A DNA stretch of 64,000 nt, taken from positions 240,861 to 304,860 of the forward strand of contig JAUYAB010000008.1 in assembly GCA_030693705.1 (NCBI GenBank), read 5' to 3'. A program made the position numbers and the translations under genes. The notes under the pieces are model-generated. The model was not told where the DNA came from, searched no databases, and saw only the letters and a program-made list of their open reading frames with translations. Origin of the DNA: Ignavibacteria bacterium (GTDB lineage: Bacteria; Bacteroidota; Ignavibacteria; Ignavibacteriales; Ignavibacteriaceae). Shown here one piece after another: positions 18,016-27,584 of this stretch; positions within the stretch are counted from its first letter, which is position 1, and the number at the start of each line of letters is the position of its first letter.

Positions 18016-18864
18016 TTACTTATTCTTTTTTGAGTTCTTTGTTTTTTTCAGAATATTCTTTTCATCGCCTTTAAGTCTTCTTTCAACTTTTTTAACATCT
18101 TCAGCGGGAGGAAGATTCTCAGGTTTAACACCGCGTTCTTTTAACATTTTTCTAACCGCAAGATTATTATCTAGATGTTCATTAGAAATTTGTTCTTGCC
18201 CTTGTAAGTCCTTTTCAAGTACGTTATGACTTGTTAATTCCGTTGCAAAATCTTTTGCTTTTATTGTGAGGGTTGGTAAAAAATCGGCTAATGGTTTTCC
18301 AGAAGGAACGGCTAATTTATCTTTCATTCTTTGGGTGTTCAATCCGCCGAAAAGCGCTTGATCTCCCTTTGAACGAATGATTGCAAAACCCTTTTCGTCA
18401 ACGCCTCTTTCGTAAATTATGCCGGAAAGTTTCTTCTCGGTGTGAGAAAGTTTTTCCCGCGCAGCAACGCGGGCAACATCTAACAATCGTTTTTCAATAA
18501 TTTCTTGTTTGCGGGTTTGAACCGCAAAATAGGTTTGCGCAAATGCAACTTCAGGTTTTGCAGGATCGCCGTTTTGTGCAACAAGATAACACGCGTATCT
18601 TGTAAGCGCGATATCTTCAATCGTTTTGGAGGCTCCTTTAGGCATTGGTATCGTTTTGCTGATATCAGCAAAATGATCGGAAAGCTTTTCCCCTGCGTTT
18701 TCACAAGCTCTCTTTGCTTTTTCAATAGCGTTTTCAAAGTTCCGCCATTGTGTATAATTAAATACCTCTTGCAACTCTCTAGCGCTCCAACATTCAACTC
18801 CTTCCAAGAGATGACATGCATTTTCAAATTTTCTGAATAATTCTTCTACTAATTCTTTTTTCAT
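18016..18864 (-). CDS. dinD: DNA damage-inducible protein D (DinD)
   Basis: The 282-aa protein matches DinD along its length: an N-terminal BRO-like start ([29 protein letters not shown], 26-54), the segment [15 protein letters not shown] (about 108-122), and [14 protein letters not shown]. coli DinD interferes with RecA; whether this one does is unknown. Repeats flank it on both sides, and no clear copy of the lexA palindrome lies upstream. The last 30 residues ([17 protein letters not shown], then Lys-rich) resemble the end of the RhuM pseudogene at 27.6 kb. Confidence 0.9.
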   Translation of the reverse strand: MKKELVEELFRKFENACHLLEGVECWSARELQEVFNYTQWRNFENAIEKAKRACENAGEKLSDHFADISKTIPMPKGASKTIEDIALTRYACYLVAQNGDPAKPEVAFAQTYFAVQTRKQEIIEKRLLDVARVAAREKLSHTEKKLSGIIYERGVDEKGFAIIRSKGDQALFGGLNTQRMKDKLAVPSGKPLADFLPTLTIKAKDFATELTSHNVLEKDLQGQEQISNEHLDNNLAVRKMLKERGVKPENLPPAEDVKKVERRLKGDEKNILKKTKNSKKNK

Positions 18865-18896
18865 AATAAGTTCACTCCTTTTTTTACTTTTGCCTT

Positions 18897-18926
18897 TCTC
18901 CCCTCTACAGAGGAGCTGGGTGTGTT
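18897..18926. repeat. GC-rich repeat, half B (copy 3, left half)
   Basis: CCCCTCTACAGAGGAGCTGGGTGTGTTT, a somewhat degraded half B just upstream of dinD. Its partner half A is at 19167-19203, separated by an inserted 180-bp element. Confidence 0.75.
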
Positions 18927-18935
18927 TTTTTAATT

Positions 18936-19117
18936 CCTAACCTGGCAGAGCCAGAACCAAAAAGGAATAATGAATATCGAACAAGGAATTTCGAATTATG
19001 ATCCGCCGCGGCGGATGAAATACGAATTGCATTCACTTCGAAATTCATTATTCCCCGACCGAGTCGGGCAAGCTTGTTCAATATTCGATATTTAATTATC
19101 GTTAAGATGTTATCAAT
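18936..19117. repeat. MITE-like dispersed repeat (copy 1), with a nested hairpin
   Basis: This stretch (AATAATGAATATCGAACAAG, then CGAAATTCATTATTCC and TTGTTCAATATTCGATATT) is an imperfect inverted repeat, about 85% the same as 36299-36461 by eye. Compared with that copy it carries an extra hairpin CCCGACCGAGTCGGG (19057-19072) inserted before TTGTTCAATATTC. No coding capacity. Confidence 0.75.
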
Positions 19118-19166
19118 AGCAATTTTCTAAGAACCTAATCTTAATCATACTCTTAATCCTAATCCC

Positions 19167-19203
19167 TACACACCCCTAAATCCCCTCTCAAGAGGGGACT
19201 TTT
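19167..19203. repeat. GC-rich repeat, half A (copy 3, right half)
   Basis: ACACACCCCTAAATCCCC followed by TCTCAAGAGGGGACTTTTA, immediately beyond the stop of the large restriction-modification gene. Confidence 0.85.
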
Positions 19204-19207
19204 AAAT

Positions 19208-22200
19208 TTACTTTCCTTCTACAATTTTTATTTCTTCTTCCGTTAAGCCGTAGAGTTGGTAAACGAGTTTGTCTATTTCGGTTTCTAACGCGCTTGTGTC
19301 GGCTTCCGGGTTTTTCTTTTTTGCGAAAAGGATTTTGTCGACAAGAGATTTGGCTTTTAACAAGAAATTTTCTTCCAATTTACAAGGCAGAGTTTCTATA
19401 TAATGCGCGGGGAATTGAGCAAAGGCTTTACTCACTCCTGATGTTAAAGAGTTATGAATAAAGGAAAATAATTTGGAGTTTAGTTGAATTAAAATCAACG
19501 GCAACATTTTTTTGTTCGATGGAACTAACAAGTACAAATTTTTTAATGCAATAAAATGATGGTAGTCTGAACAAGCTATAATGGTATTTCCGGTTCTTCT
19601 CATCAGAATTTTTGATTGATTATAATAATCTACGTTAGCATTACTTTTAAGTTCTTTAGGAATAAATTTGACATATGTGCCACTGTGACGATAAACAAAC
19701 TTATGAACATCTTTTCCAAGCAAAATTGGTTTCCATTCAGCAGTTGGTCTTGTTGTTGAAAGCCACTGTGAGTTGTCCTTGGTTTCAACACCTCTATAAA
19801 CAAAACAATGATCTTTGATTTGCTTCTCACCATTAATTATTCGTTCTATAAAAGTTTCGATGCTTTTCTCAAACGGATTTATTCCCCAGTTCATTGGTTT
19901 ATCTATTCTTTGGAAAATATTGTCACCAAGATATTCTTTTAATTCGGGTGCAGTTGGTTTATTAGTTTTCTGTACAATTAAAACAACTGTTTCGACTATC
20001 ACATCAAACGCTTTGTCTTTGAGGTTTACAAGTTCGATAGTATTATTCTGCGAGACGTAATCCCGGAGTTTTGAAAAATACTGACCATTTAACCAACTGT
20101 TCGGTATGATAAATCCCAGGTGTCCGGCCGGTTTTAATATTTTTCCGACTCCCAACTCGGTAAACAATCCATAAGTATTCGGATTATATTCTGCTGTCGA
20201 ATAATTCTTGTTGTAATAATCGATGATTCCTTTTCCTTGTTTGGATTGTATCGCTACAATATACGGCGGATTCCCGATCACCACATCAAACCCGACAAAA
20301 TTTCCTTCATCGTCAAGCGCTTCGGGGAATTCAAACCGCCATTCAAAAGCGTTGTTATAAATTACGTTGCCGGCTTCACCGTCAAGTTCTTCTTTTAATT
20401 TCTTTATCGCTTCTTCAAGTTTTTTCTCTTCATGTTTTAATTTCTCTTTATCTTTTTTGCTTAGTTCAACGTCTATCAGCCGCTCGGTCTGGTATTTATT
20501 GTGGAGCTCAAAAACCATGCTGCTAAGTTTTTTCTTCCGCGGATCGTTGTTGCCTATCTCCGTTCTAAAATTGCTTTTAATGTCTTCAATAAATCTTCTG
20601 AAATTATTCTTCTCGTTTTTATCGTTTGTGTTTTTGTAATTGCGTACAAAAGTTTTGTAATCCTCAATTGTGTAACGGATAGTTTTAAGCGCCGATTTCA
20701 GATCAGCATTAAGCGGAAACCGGTTGATGAGCGAATTGCCTTCTTTAATATTTATATCGATGTTGGGAAGCGTTTCTAACTTTGAGAAATCGCTTTCTTC
20801 CGTGTAGTAAGCGTTCTTCAGCAGTTCTATCCATAAGCGGAGGCGCGCAATCTTCACCGAGTTTGCGTTGATGTCAACACCGAAAAGACAGTTTTCAATT
20901 ATCGTTTGCTTCTCTCTAAAAAGAGTTTCTTGAACCCGCTGCACCTCCCGCACAAAGATCATTTTACTCGAATCATAAATACCGCTTTCGGAAAAGTTTG
21001 GCTTTCTGGGAGCGTGATATTCAAAAATATCTTCGCCGGAATTGCAGGTAATAATAAGTTCGTCGTTTTCAACTCTCGCTTCGTAATCCATCAGCACAAG
21101 ACCGGCTTTGTCCGCAAGCAGTCCAAGTTCCGATTTTATCGCGATCAATTCGTTAAGCGCGGAAACAAGAAAATGTCCGCTTCCCACCGCCGGATCAACA
21201 ATTTTAAGTGAGTTGATCACCGCGTTAAATTCTAAAATATCTATCGTGTTTCTTCTATCGGCAATGTGGTTTCTAACGTCTGCGAGCGTTTTGCATTTCC
21301 AGCGGTAAATGTCGTTAAATTTTTGTACGACCGCGCGCTGCAACGTTTCGCGGCACATGTACATGGTTATAAATCCGGGAGTAAAGAATGAGCCGTCTTT
21401 GTAGCCGTTAATTTTTTCGAAGATGAGTCCCAGCACCGAAGCGTTGATAAGCGTTTTTTTGTCTTCGCGGATTTCCTCATTTCCTTCGGAAGTGAAATCG
21501 TACGCGTCTAAAAATTCAAACAGATAATACATTGCCGGAAGATTTTCGTGCCGCTTTTTTCCGTTGCGGTCTTTCAGTGTTGTATTCTTGTAAAGCTCAA
21601 TCGGAGTGTTATCATCAAGGCTGTTTATCTTTATCGTATCGCTTTCAAGCTCGCCGATTTCGAAAAGCGAACTGTTGAGATAGGGAATGAACCAAAATTT
21701 TTTGTTGATGAAATCTGTTCTTTTTCCGTGGGGAACCGCGAGCACCTGGTGGAATAATTTGTAAAGCTCGTCGAAATCATTTATAAAATTTTTGTTCAGG
21801 AATTTATGCTTATCGTCGTTGTGATATTTATAAAGCTGCGCCTCAAGCAGTTTTAGAAATAGAATTCTATTCACCCACGTTATGGAAAGCTCCAATGCAA
21901 GGCTGTACAGTTGATCATCAATCGTTTCGCCATATTTTTCAGGCTGCTTGATCCTTGCAATGGTGTTTTCAGTTTCAAGAATAAGAATGGCGTTCTCGAT
22001 TATTGAACCGGGGTCTCTTTCTTTTTCCGGTTTGCGGGTAATAATTTTTTTGTTCTTCTCTTTTGTTTCTTCAAGACCGAGAATGTGAAGCAGTTCGTTG
22101 TAAAAATTCCGGTCTAACGAGTTGCTGTCGTTTGCAAAAGATTGTTTAAGCAAATGAACCGGAGAAAGAATTTTGTAGAGCGCGATGAGTTTCTTTTCAT

Positions 22201-22861
22201 TTTCCTTTTCGTTCTGTTCAAAAAGAGATTTGTAATTTTCCAGATTGAAATAGACGAAAGAAATTTCCGAATCGAGTTCATCGAGCAGCGGTTTTGCAAT
22301 TTCGTCATAAAAGAAATCGGTATTGCCGGAAGTTTTTTGTTTATCCCGCCAGTGCTCGTAATCTTTAACCAATTTTTTGTTGTTGTAGAAAAGATGTTCA
22401 AAGAGTGTAGCGTCAAAGATGAACCACTCGTAAACGTTTGTCGCAATCAGATATTTTATTTCGTTGTTCTTGTGGTCGATCCTCTCTTCAAGATAATAAA
22501 GGATAAGCTCGTGCATCGCTTTTGCGTTGAGATTTTCTTTGGTGATCATCTCAAGTTTATTTTTCGGTCGTTTAACTTCCGTTAAAACTGCGGCTTTGTT
22601 CTGATTATTTTCAAGATAGATAACAAGATCAACATCTCTTAACGTATTGATGAAATGTTTGTTTTTGTAGTAGGTGCCGTTAAGGAAGTCGCGAAGAAGC
22701 GTTTTAACATTTTCTTCACTCTCTTCGTGGTCGATGGATGCAAACAGAGTGTAGAGATTTTCTTTAAAAAGATCAATCTCGCTGCGGAGGATTTTCTCTT
22801 TAAGATAGGCTTTGTTAAGCGCCTGTCTTGGAGTAAGGATTTTTATTTGCTCACATGTCAT
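19208..22861 (-). CDS. Fused type IIG-like restriction endonuclease-methyltransferase (Eco57I class)
   Basis: One 1217-aa polypeptide combines nuclease, methyltransferase and specificity parts. The N-terminal PD-(D/E)XK nuclease shows Asp78 (RDVDLVIYL) and Glu95-Val-Lys97 (LTEVKRP). The adenine methyltransferase has motif I DPAVGSGHF near residue 557 and catalytic NPPY near 863. A TaqI-like C-terminal target-recognition region follows (about 930-1180). Key residues are intact. No separate methylase or specificity gene lies alongside, as expected for type IIG. GC-rich repeats bracket it on both sides, which suggests horizontal acquisition. Confidence 0.9.
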   Translation of the reverse strand: MTCEQIKILTPRQALNKAYLKEKILRSEIDLFKENLYTLFASIDHEESEENVKTLLRDFLNGTYYKNKHFINTLRDVDLVIYLENNQNKAAVLTEVKRPKNKLEMITKENLNAKAMHELILYYLEERIDHKNNEIKYLIATNVYEWFIFDATLFEHLFYNNKKLVKDYEHWRDKQKTSGNTDFFYDEIAKPLLDELDSEISFVYFNLENYKSLFEQNEKENEKKLIALYKILSPVHLLKQSFANDSNSLDRNFYNELLHILGLEETKEKNKKIITRKPEKERDPGSIIENAILILETENTIARIKQPEKYGETIDDQLYSLALELSITWVNRILFLKLLEAQLYKYHNDDKHKFLNKNFINDFDELYKLFHQVLAVPHGKRTDFINKKFWFIPYLNSSLFEIGELESDTIKINSLDDNTPIELYKNTTLKDRNGKKRHENLPAMYYLFEFLDAYDFTSEGNEEIREDKKTLINASVLGLIFEKINGYKDGSFFTPGFITMYMCRETLQRAVVQKFNDIYRWKCKTLADVRNHIADRRNTIDILEFNAVINSLKIVDPAVGSGHFLVSALNELIAIKSELGLLADKAGLVLMDYEARVENDELIITCNSGEDIFEYHAPRKPNFSESGIYDSSKMIFVREVQRVQETLFREKQTIIENCLFGVDINANSVKIARLRLWIELLKNAYYTEESDFSKLETLPNIDINIKEGNSLINRFPLNADLKSALKTIRYTIEDYKTFVRNYKNTNDKNEKNNFRRFIEDIKSNFRTEIGNNDPRKKKLSSMVFELHNKYQTERLIDVELSKKDKEKLKHEEKKLEEAIKKLKEELDGEAGNVIYNNAFEWRFEFPEALDDEGNFVGFDVVIGNPPYIVAIQSKQGKGIIDYYNKNYSTAEYNPNTYGLFTELGVGKILKPAGHLGFIIPNSWLNGQYFSKLRDYVSQNNTIELVNLKDKAFDVIVETVVLIVQKTNKPTAPELKEYLGDNIFQRIDKPMNWGINPFEKSIETFIERIINGEKQIKDHCFVYRGVETKDNSQWLSTTRPTAEWKPILLGKDVHKFVYRHSGTYVKFIPKELKSNANVDYYNQSKILMRRTGNTIIACSDYHHFIALKNLYLLVPSNKKMLPLILIQLNSKLFSFIHNSLTSGVSKAFAQFPAHYIETLPCKLEENFLLKAKSLVDKILFAKKKNPEADTSALETEIDKLVYQLYGLTEEEIKIVEGK

Positions 22862-22961
22862 GGCAGAATCAAATTATTGTTTAAAATATGTACAAACATA
22901 CTTTTAAAATACTTTATTAACCAAATATTCAATGGCAGAAAAGGGTAGTTGGGTTTGCTTT

Positions 22962-23068
22962 TCTCCCCTCTCGAGAGGGGCCGGGGGTGTGTTTTTAATA
23001 GTTCCTAATCTTAATCATACTCATAATCCCAACACACCCCTAAATCCCCTCTGTAGAGGGGACTTTTA
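22962..23068. repeat. GC-rich inverted repeat unit (copy 4)
   Basis: The cleanest full unit: half B CCCCTCTCGAGAGGGG..GGGGGTGTGTT (22966-22993), linker with CCTAATCTTAATCATACTC, half A ACACACCCCTAAATCCCC..GAGGGGACTTTT (23032-23067). It lies upstream of the restriction-modification gene; the rest of the gap 22862-23170 holds nothing else I can support. Confidence 0.85.
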
Positions 23069-23170
23069 AAACCCAACCACACAAAGTTGTTTTCAATAAA
23101 ATCCTTTTTTACTTCTAAACATCTTATCCTATGTTGATAGCGAACAAAAACTAAATTAGGAAATAATGTT

Positions 23171-23713
23171 ATGAATGAGCGAGTATATAATAATGGAATA
23201 GAACGTCTTCGTTCCGCCGAACGCCTTGAACGGTTAGAAGTAGATCGTGTTGTTGAATTGTGTCTTGAAGGGAAAAATATTTCTTCTATGTTAGATGTCG
23301 GAACCGGAAGCGGTTTATTCGCCGGAGCTTTTTATAAAAGAAATCTTACCGTTGCCGGTGTTGATGTTAATGAAGAAATGATCAACGCGGCAAAAGATCA
23401 TCTCCCGGGATGCATATTAAAGGTCGCGCCGGCGGAAAATATTCCTTTTGAAGATGGTTCGTTTGATCTTATTTTTATGGGAGTAGTTTTTCACGAAGTG
23501 GATGATTACAAAAAATCGTTAAGCGAAGCAAAAAGGGTTGCGAACAAAATGGTCACCATCTACGAATGGAAATACCAAACAGAAGATTTCGGTCCGCCGC
23601 TTGAACACCGGCTAAAACCGGAATTTATGCAAGAACTATCTGAACAAGTCGGCTTTGCGAAGATGGAAATTGTACCGCTGAAAAATTTAGTACTGTATAA
23701 ATTTTTTAAGTGA
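23171..23713 (+). CDS. Class I SAM-dependent methyltransferase (UbiE/Methyltransf_11 type)
   Basis: A 180-aa enzyme with SAM motif I LDVGTGSGLFAG (about 36-47), motif II acidic residue in VAGVDVNEEMI, and motif post-I/IV FDLIFMGVVFHEV. It is short, close to a minimal methyltransferase core. The substrate is not evident. It stands alone between a repeat unit and a lipoprotein gene, so there is no operon hint. AGGAAATAA lies ahead of the ATG. Confidence 0.85.
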   Translation: MNERVYNNGIERLRSAERLERLEVDRVVELCLEGKNISSMLDVGTGSGLFAGAFYKRNLTVAGVDVNEEMINAAKDHLPGCILKVAPAENIPFEDGSFDLIFMGVVFHEVDDYKKSLSEAKRVANKMVTIYEWKYQTEDFGPPLEHRLKPEFMQELSEQVGFAKMEIVPLKNLVLYKFFK

Positions 23714-24010
23714 TTGCGGGCTAAATCCTCTCGTACAAATAGAGGTTGAATTTTTATTAACCGACGGTTTTAACCGTGAAGAAATAAACCAAAACATATT
23801 TTTAGATGTCTAATTCTAAAATCCTTTTGAACGGTTGAAAGATTTTTTAAAAAAACAATATGACCATGAAATTGATCGAGCGACCGGCTGAATGAAATTA
23901 AATGGATGATTGGTTTTGATTCAGTCATGCGCCATTCAACCACCCAAACGATGATTGGTAATTTTTGTTCCGGCTCAGCGAGGATAGGAATAACAAATAA
24001 TGGAGAAATT

Positions 24011-24925
24011 GTGAATTACAAAAAGAGAAATAAAAAAGTGTTTTTATTCTTGCTGATATTTCCGGTAATGTTATTTATAATAAACGGATGCAGCTCTGCG
24101 CCGCAAATGCAAAGTGATTGGCACGAGAAAGTTTCCAGTATTGATGGAAAAAATTCCGGATGGGAAACCAAAGTTTATCCGGTACCGGCGGAAAAAATCA
24201 ATGTCGGATTTACGAACGACGACGATTTTCTTTACGTAAGATTAACTACAGATGACCGTTCCACAATACGGCAAATATTAAAAGCCGGGTTTATTGTTTG
24301 GATCGAACCGGCATCAGGGAACACCAAACAATTCGGCATCAAGTATCCCCTGCCGGGTTTGCCTCCCGATCAATTAGATAGAACCGCATTGGATCCTGAC
24401 GGATTAAAAAGAGAACCACGCGGTGAGCAACCGTCTATGGCAAATATGGAACAACGGATGCTTGAACAACTTCAAAAACAAGTTGAATTTCAAATTATCG
24501 ATAAGAACAAAAAACCAATCACCGCTATTCCCATTATTAACCGTGAAGGAATCAATTTAGAAATTAGGATGGAAAAGGGAATACTAATTTACGAATTGCA
24601 AGTTCCGCTAATTGCAAGTGATATGTATTCGTTTGCGGTGGGAGCTAAACCGGGAGAAAAAGTAAAAATTAAATTTGAAACTGAAGCGCCAATGTTCGGT
24701 AATATGAAAAGACCGCAGGAGGGAATGTCTGCCGATGGACAACAACTTGGCGGTGATGGCGATATGCCTTCAAACGGAGAGGGAAGAGGCGAAGGAAGAC
24801 ATTCCGGAGGCGGAAGATCGGGAGGATCAATGCCTCCCGGCGGCGGACCGGGTGGAATGAAAAAAGTTGAAACGCTTGATTATTCAGTCGAACTTACTCT
24901 GTCTAAAAAGAACGCCAACCAATAG
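24011..24925 (+). CDS. Lipoprotein with DOMON/CBM9-like domain and Gly-rich tail
   Basis: A GTG start at 24011 is chosen: GGAG lies 5 bp upstream and the protein then begins with a lipoprotein signal (KVFLFLLIFPVMLFIINGC). The 304-aa product has a beta-rich domain (about 30-140; VGFTNDDDFLYVRLTTDDR, FIVWIEPASGNTKQFGIKYP) resembling CBM9/DOMON-type sandwiches, and a low-complexity Gly/Ser/Pro tail (about 230-290). The next gene, 113 bp downstream on the same strand, encodes a CotH-like surface protein; the pair may work together at the surface. Confidence 0.75.
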   Translation: MNYKKRNKKVFLFLLIFPVMLFIINGCSSAPQMQSDWHEKVSSIDGKNSGWETKVYPVPAEKINVGFTNDDDFLYVRLTTDDRSTIRQILKAGFIVWIEPASGNTKQFGIKYPLPGLPPDQLDRTALDPDGLKREPRGEQPSMANMEQRMLEQLQKQVEFQIIDKNKKPITAIPIINREGINLEIRMEKGILIYELQVPLIASDMYSFAVGAKPGEKVKIKFETEAPMFGNMKRPQEGMSADGQQLGGDGDMPSNGEGRGEGRHSGGGRSGGSMPPGGGPGGMKKVETLDYSVELTLSKKNANQ

Positions 24926-25038
24926 AATAGCATTTTACTTTCTCCCCGTTCAGCTACGAATAGGCAAGTGATCGGGAAACAATGTTTTTGAGGTGCGCGC
25001 ACGAATAGCGTAAATATTTTTTTTGAATAAAAAGGAAA

Positions 25039-27363
25039 ATGATGAAAAGAAATCCGGCTTTTAAACTGCTTTTTTTTATAAGTATTATAGCGGTAACAAC
25101 CCAAACAACAGCTCAATCGTTTTATAGCATCGATACTATACAAACCATTGAAATAGTTTTTGCACAAAGTAATTGGGACTATATGCTGGATACCGCAAAA
25201 GCCGGCAGCGAAGGGTACATTATGGCTCAATCGGTTTCTATCAACGGAACTCAATTTGACAGCGTTGGAGTTAAATACAAAGGAAACAGCACTTACAATG
25301 CAAATTATATAAAAAATCCCTTCCACATTGAGTTAGATACTTATAAGGATCAAGACTATCAAGGCTACGCCGACGTTAAACTAAGTAACGCGGCTAAAGA
25401 TCCTTCTTTTGTGCGTGAAGTTCTTTCGTATTCCATTTTGCGAAAATATATGGATGCCCCTTTATCCAATTATGCAAATGTATATATTAACGGAAAATTG
25501 ATCGGGCTTTATGTTAGTTCTGAATCTGTAAGCAAAAGATTTGTGAACGAACATTTTTATTCAAAAGGAAATGCTTTTTTCAAGTGTAATCCCGTTGGCG
25601 GTGCAGGTCCCGGAAATACTGCGCTGCCAAATCTCGTTTATTTGGGTACTGATAGTGCAAGTTATTCAACTGCTTACGAAATTAATTCTGATTACGGCTG
25701 GGCTGATTTGATTAATCTCTGCAACACGCTTCAAAATAATACCCCGGAGATAGAAACCATTTTGGATGTTGATAGAGCTTTGTGGATGCTTGCTTTTGAT
25801 AACATTCTCGTTAATCTTGATAGTTACATCGGTGTATTCGCGCAAAATTATTATCTCTATAAAGACAACACCGGGCGGTTCGATTGTGTCCTTTGGGATT
25901 TCAATGAATCCTTCGGAACATTTTCAGGCACAGGAACTACCGAACTTCGAACTACTATTTCAAAAATTCAAATGACGCATCTACTGCATTCCGGCGATAT
26001 AAAATGGCCGCTGGTTCAAAAACTTCTTTCCGTACCGGGATATAAAAAAATGTACCTGGCTCATTTACAAACGCTATTAAATGATAATTTTGCGGACAGC
26101 AGTTATATAAAAACTGCGCAATCATTACAAACAATAATTAATACATCCGTACAAGCTGATCCAAATAAGTTTTTTACGTTTGCTCAATACCAAAACAATC
26201 TTAGCGCTGATGTTTTTTCCGGTATGACTGCCGCGCCCGGAATTACATATTTAATGGGAGGAAGGTACAAGTATTTATCAGCGCTTGCGGATTTTACAAA
26301 TACTAAACCGGCAATTACCGATGTTACCCCCGATGCCGCAAATCCCAAATTAAACAGCACTCTTTTTATTACCGCCTTAGTTACCAATACAAATGCTGAT
26401 GCTGTTTATTTAGGCTATCGCTATGATGTAAAAGATAAGTTTACAAAAATCCGGATGTATGACGACGGGGCGCATGGTGACGGAGTTTCCGGTGATAATG
26501 TGTACGGCGCATCGATTGTGGTTTCTGCTGAAACCGTTCTCTATTATATTTATGCTGAAAATAATAATATTGGTGTCTTCTCGCCGGCAAGGGCTGAACA
26601 TGAATTCTATAAAATAACCGCAAACACAACCGTAAGCGGCGCCGATATTATGTTGAATGAAATCTATGCAAGAGGAACAGGCGCCGACCCGGACTGGATT
26701 GAAATTTATAACGCTTCTTCATCTACGCTGGATATTAGCAATTATAAAATTTATGATTCCGGCGGACAAACCGGATCAAGAGAGAAAAAAGAATTTCCGG
26801 ATGGAACAGTGATTCCCGCTAAAGGTTTTTTTGTAATAATTACCGATGATACAACTACGAGTGGATTTGGATTGGCAAGTGGTGGAGAAAGAGTATGGTT
26901 GGAAAATCCTTCGGGAACAGTTATTGACTCGGTTACATTTCTTAGCCATACCGCAGCACAATCTTATGGAAGAATCCCCGATGGCGGTGATTGGCAATTG
27001 TTAAACACAATAACCCGTGGAACAACAAACAGCGGCGGCACTGATGTTCATGATGAATCGTTAACCTTAGGAGATTTTGCTCTTCATCAGAATTATCCGA
27101 ATCCTTTTAATCCCACTACAATAATAAATTATACGGTTGCTAAACAAAGTAATGTTACGCTAATAATCTACGATGCATTAGGGAGAGAAGTAACCACATT
27201 AATAAATGAAGAAAAACCGGCAGGTAATTACACAGCAGAATTTTCCACCAAAGGTGTATCCAACTCAAGTGGAAATGCAGAAAATCTTTCAAGCGGAATA
27301 TATTTTTATCAACTGAAAGCCGGTTCATTTACCCAAACAAAAAAGATGTTGCTCTTGAGGTAA
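25039..27363 (+). CDS. Secreted CotH-kinase-like protein with lamin-tail domain and type IX sorting domain
   Basis: A 774-aa surface protein. A signal peptide (1-28) is followed by a CotH-like kinase region (about 35-390) with VGVKYKGNSTYN, LYVSSESVSKRF and the metal-binding WDFNES near 285. Then come an Ig-like stretch (about 425-530), a lamin-tail domain (535-640; IMLNEIYARG, DPDWIEIYN), and a C-terminal Por/T9SS type A sorting domain (690-774) with QNYPNPFNPTT and ending KKMLLLR. The T9SS signal indicates export across the outer membrane and is strong lineage evidence. AAAGGAAA precedes the start. Confidence 0.92.
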   Translation: MMKRNPAFKLLFFISIIAVTTQTTAQSFYSIDTIQTIEIVFAQSNWDYMLDTAKAGSEGYIMAQSVSINGTQFDSVGVKYKGNSTYNANYIKNPFHIELDTYKDQDYQGYADVKLSNAAKDPSFVREVLSYSILRKYMDAPLSNYANVYINGKLIGLYVSSESVSKRFVNEHFYSKGNAFFKCNPVGGAGPGNTALPNLVYLGTDSASYSTAYEINSDYGWADLINLCNTLQNNTPEIETILDVDRALWMLAFDNILVNLDSYIGVFAQNYYLYKDNTGRFDCVLWDFNESFGTFSGTGTTELRTTISKIQMTHLLHSGDIKWPLVQKLLSVPGYKKMYLAHLQTLLNDNFADSSYIKTAQSLQTIINTSVQADPNKFFTFAQYQNNLSADVFSGMTAAPGITYLMGGRYKYLSALADFTNTKPAITDVTPDAANPKLNSTLFITALVTNTNADAVYLGYRYDVKDKFTKIRMYDDGAHGDGVSGDNVYGASIVVSAETVLYYIYAENNNIGVFSPARAEHEFYKITANTTVSGADIMLNEIYARGTGADPDWIEIYNASSSTLDISNYKIYDSGGQTGSREKKEFPDGTVIPAKGFFVIITDDTTTSGFGLASGGERVWLENPSGTVIDSVTFLSHTAAQSYGRIPDGGDWQLLNTITRGTTNSGGTDVHDESLTLGDFALHQNYPNPFNPTTIINYTVAKQSNVTLIIYDALGREVTTLINEEKPAGNYTAEFSTKGVSNSSGNAENLSSGIYFYQLKAGSFTQTKKMLLLR

Positions 27364-27470
27364 AGAAGCTGTTAATTCAAGCAAAGATGTTTGATTGAGA
27401 GATAACAACCATTTTATAATTATCTAACAAATAGGACGAGAAGAATCTTGTTCTAGTTCAGTTTTGCTTT

Positions 27471-27571
27471 TCTCCCCTCTCGAGAGGGGCCGGGGGTGTG
27501 TCTTAATAATTCATGATCTTGCTCGTACTCTTTTTACACACCCCTAAACCCCCTCTGTAGAGGGGACTTTT
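27471..27571. repeat. GC-rich inverted repeat unit (copy 5)
   Basis: Half B CCCCTCTCGAGAGGGG..GGGGGTGTGTC (27474-27501), linker, half A ACACACCCCTAAACCCCC..GAGGGGACTTTT (27536-27571). It separates the CotH-like gene from the RhuM pseudogene; the rest of 27364-27584 shows nothing else. Confidence 0.85.
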
Positions 27572-27584
27572 ATCTCATATCACG

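Noticed and set aside
19630..19833. Small frames inside the 1217-aa restriction-modification gene
   Set aside because: All lie in alternative frames of a gene with continuous domain structure.
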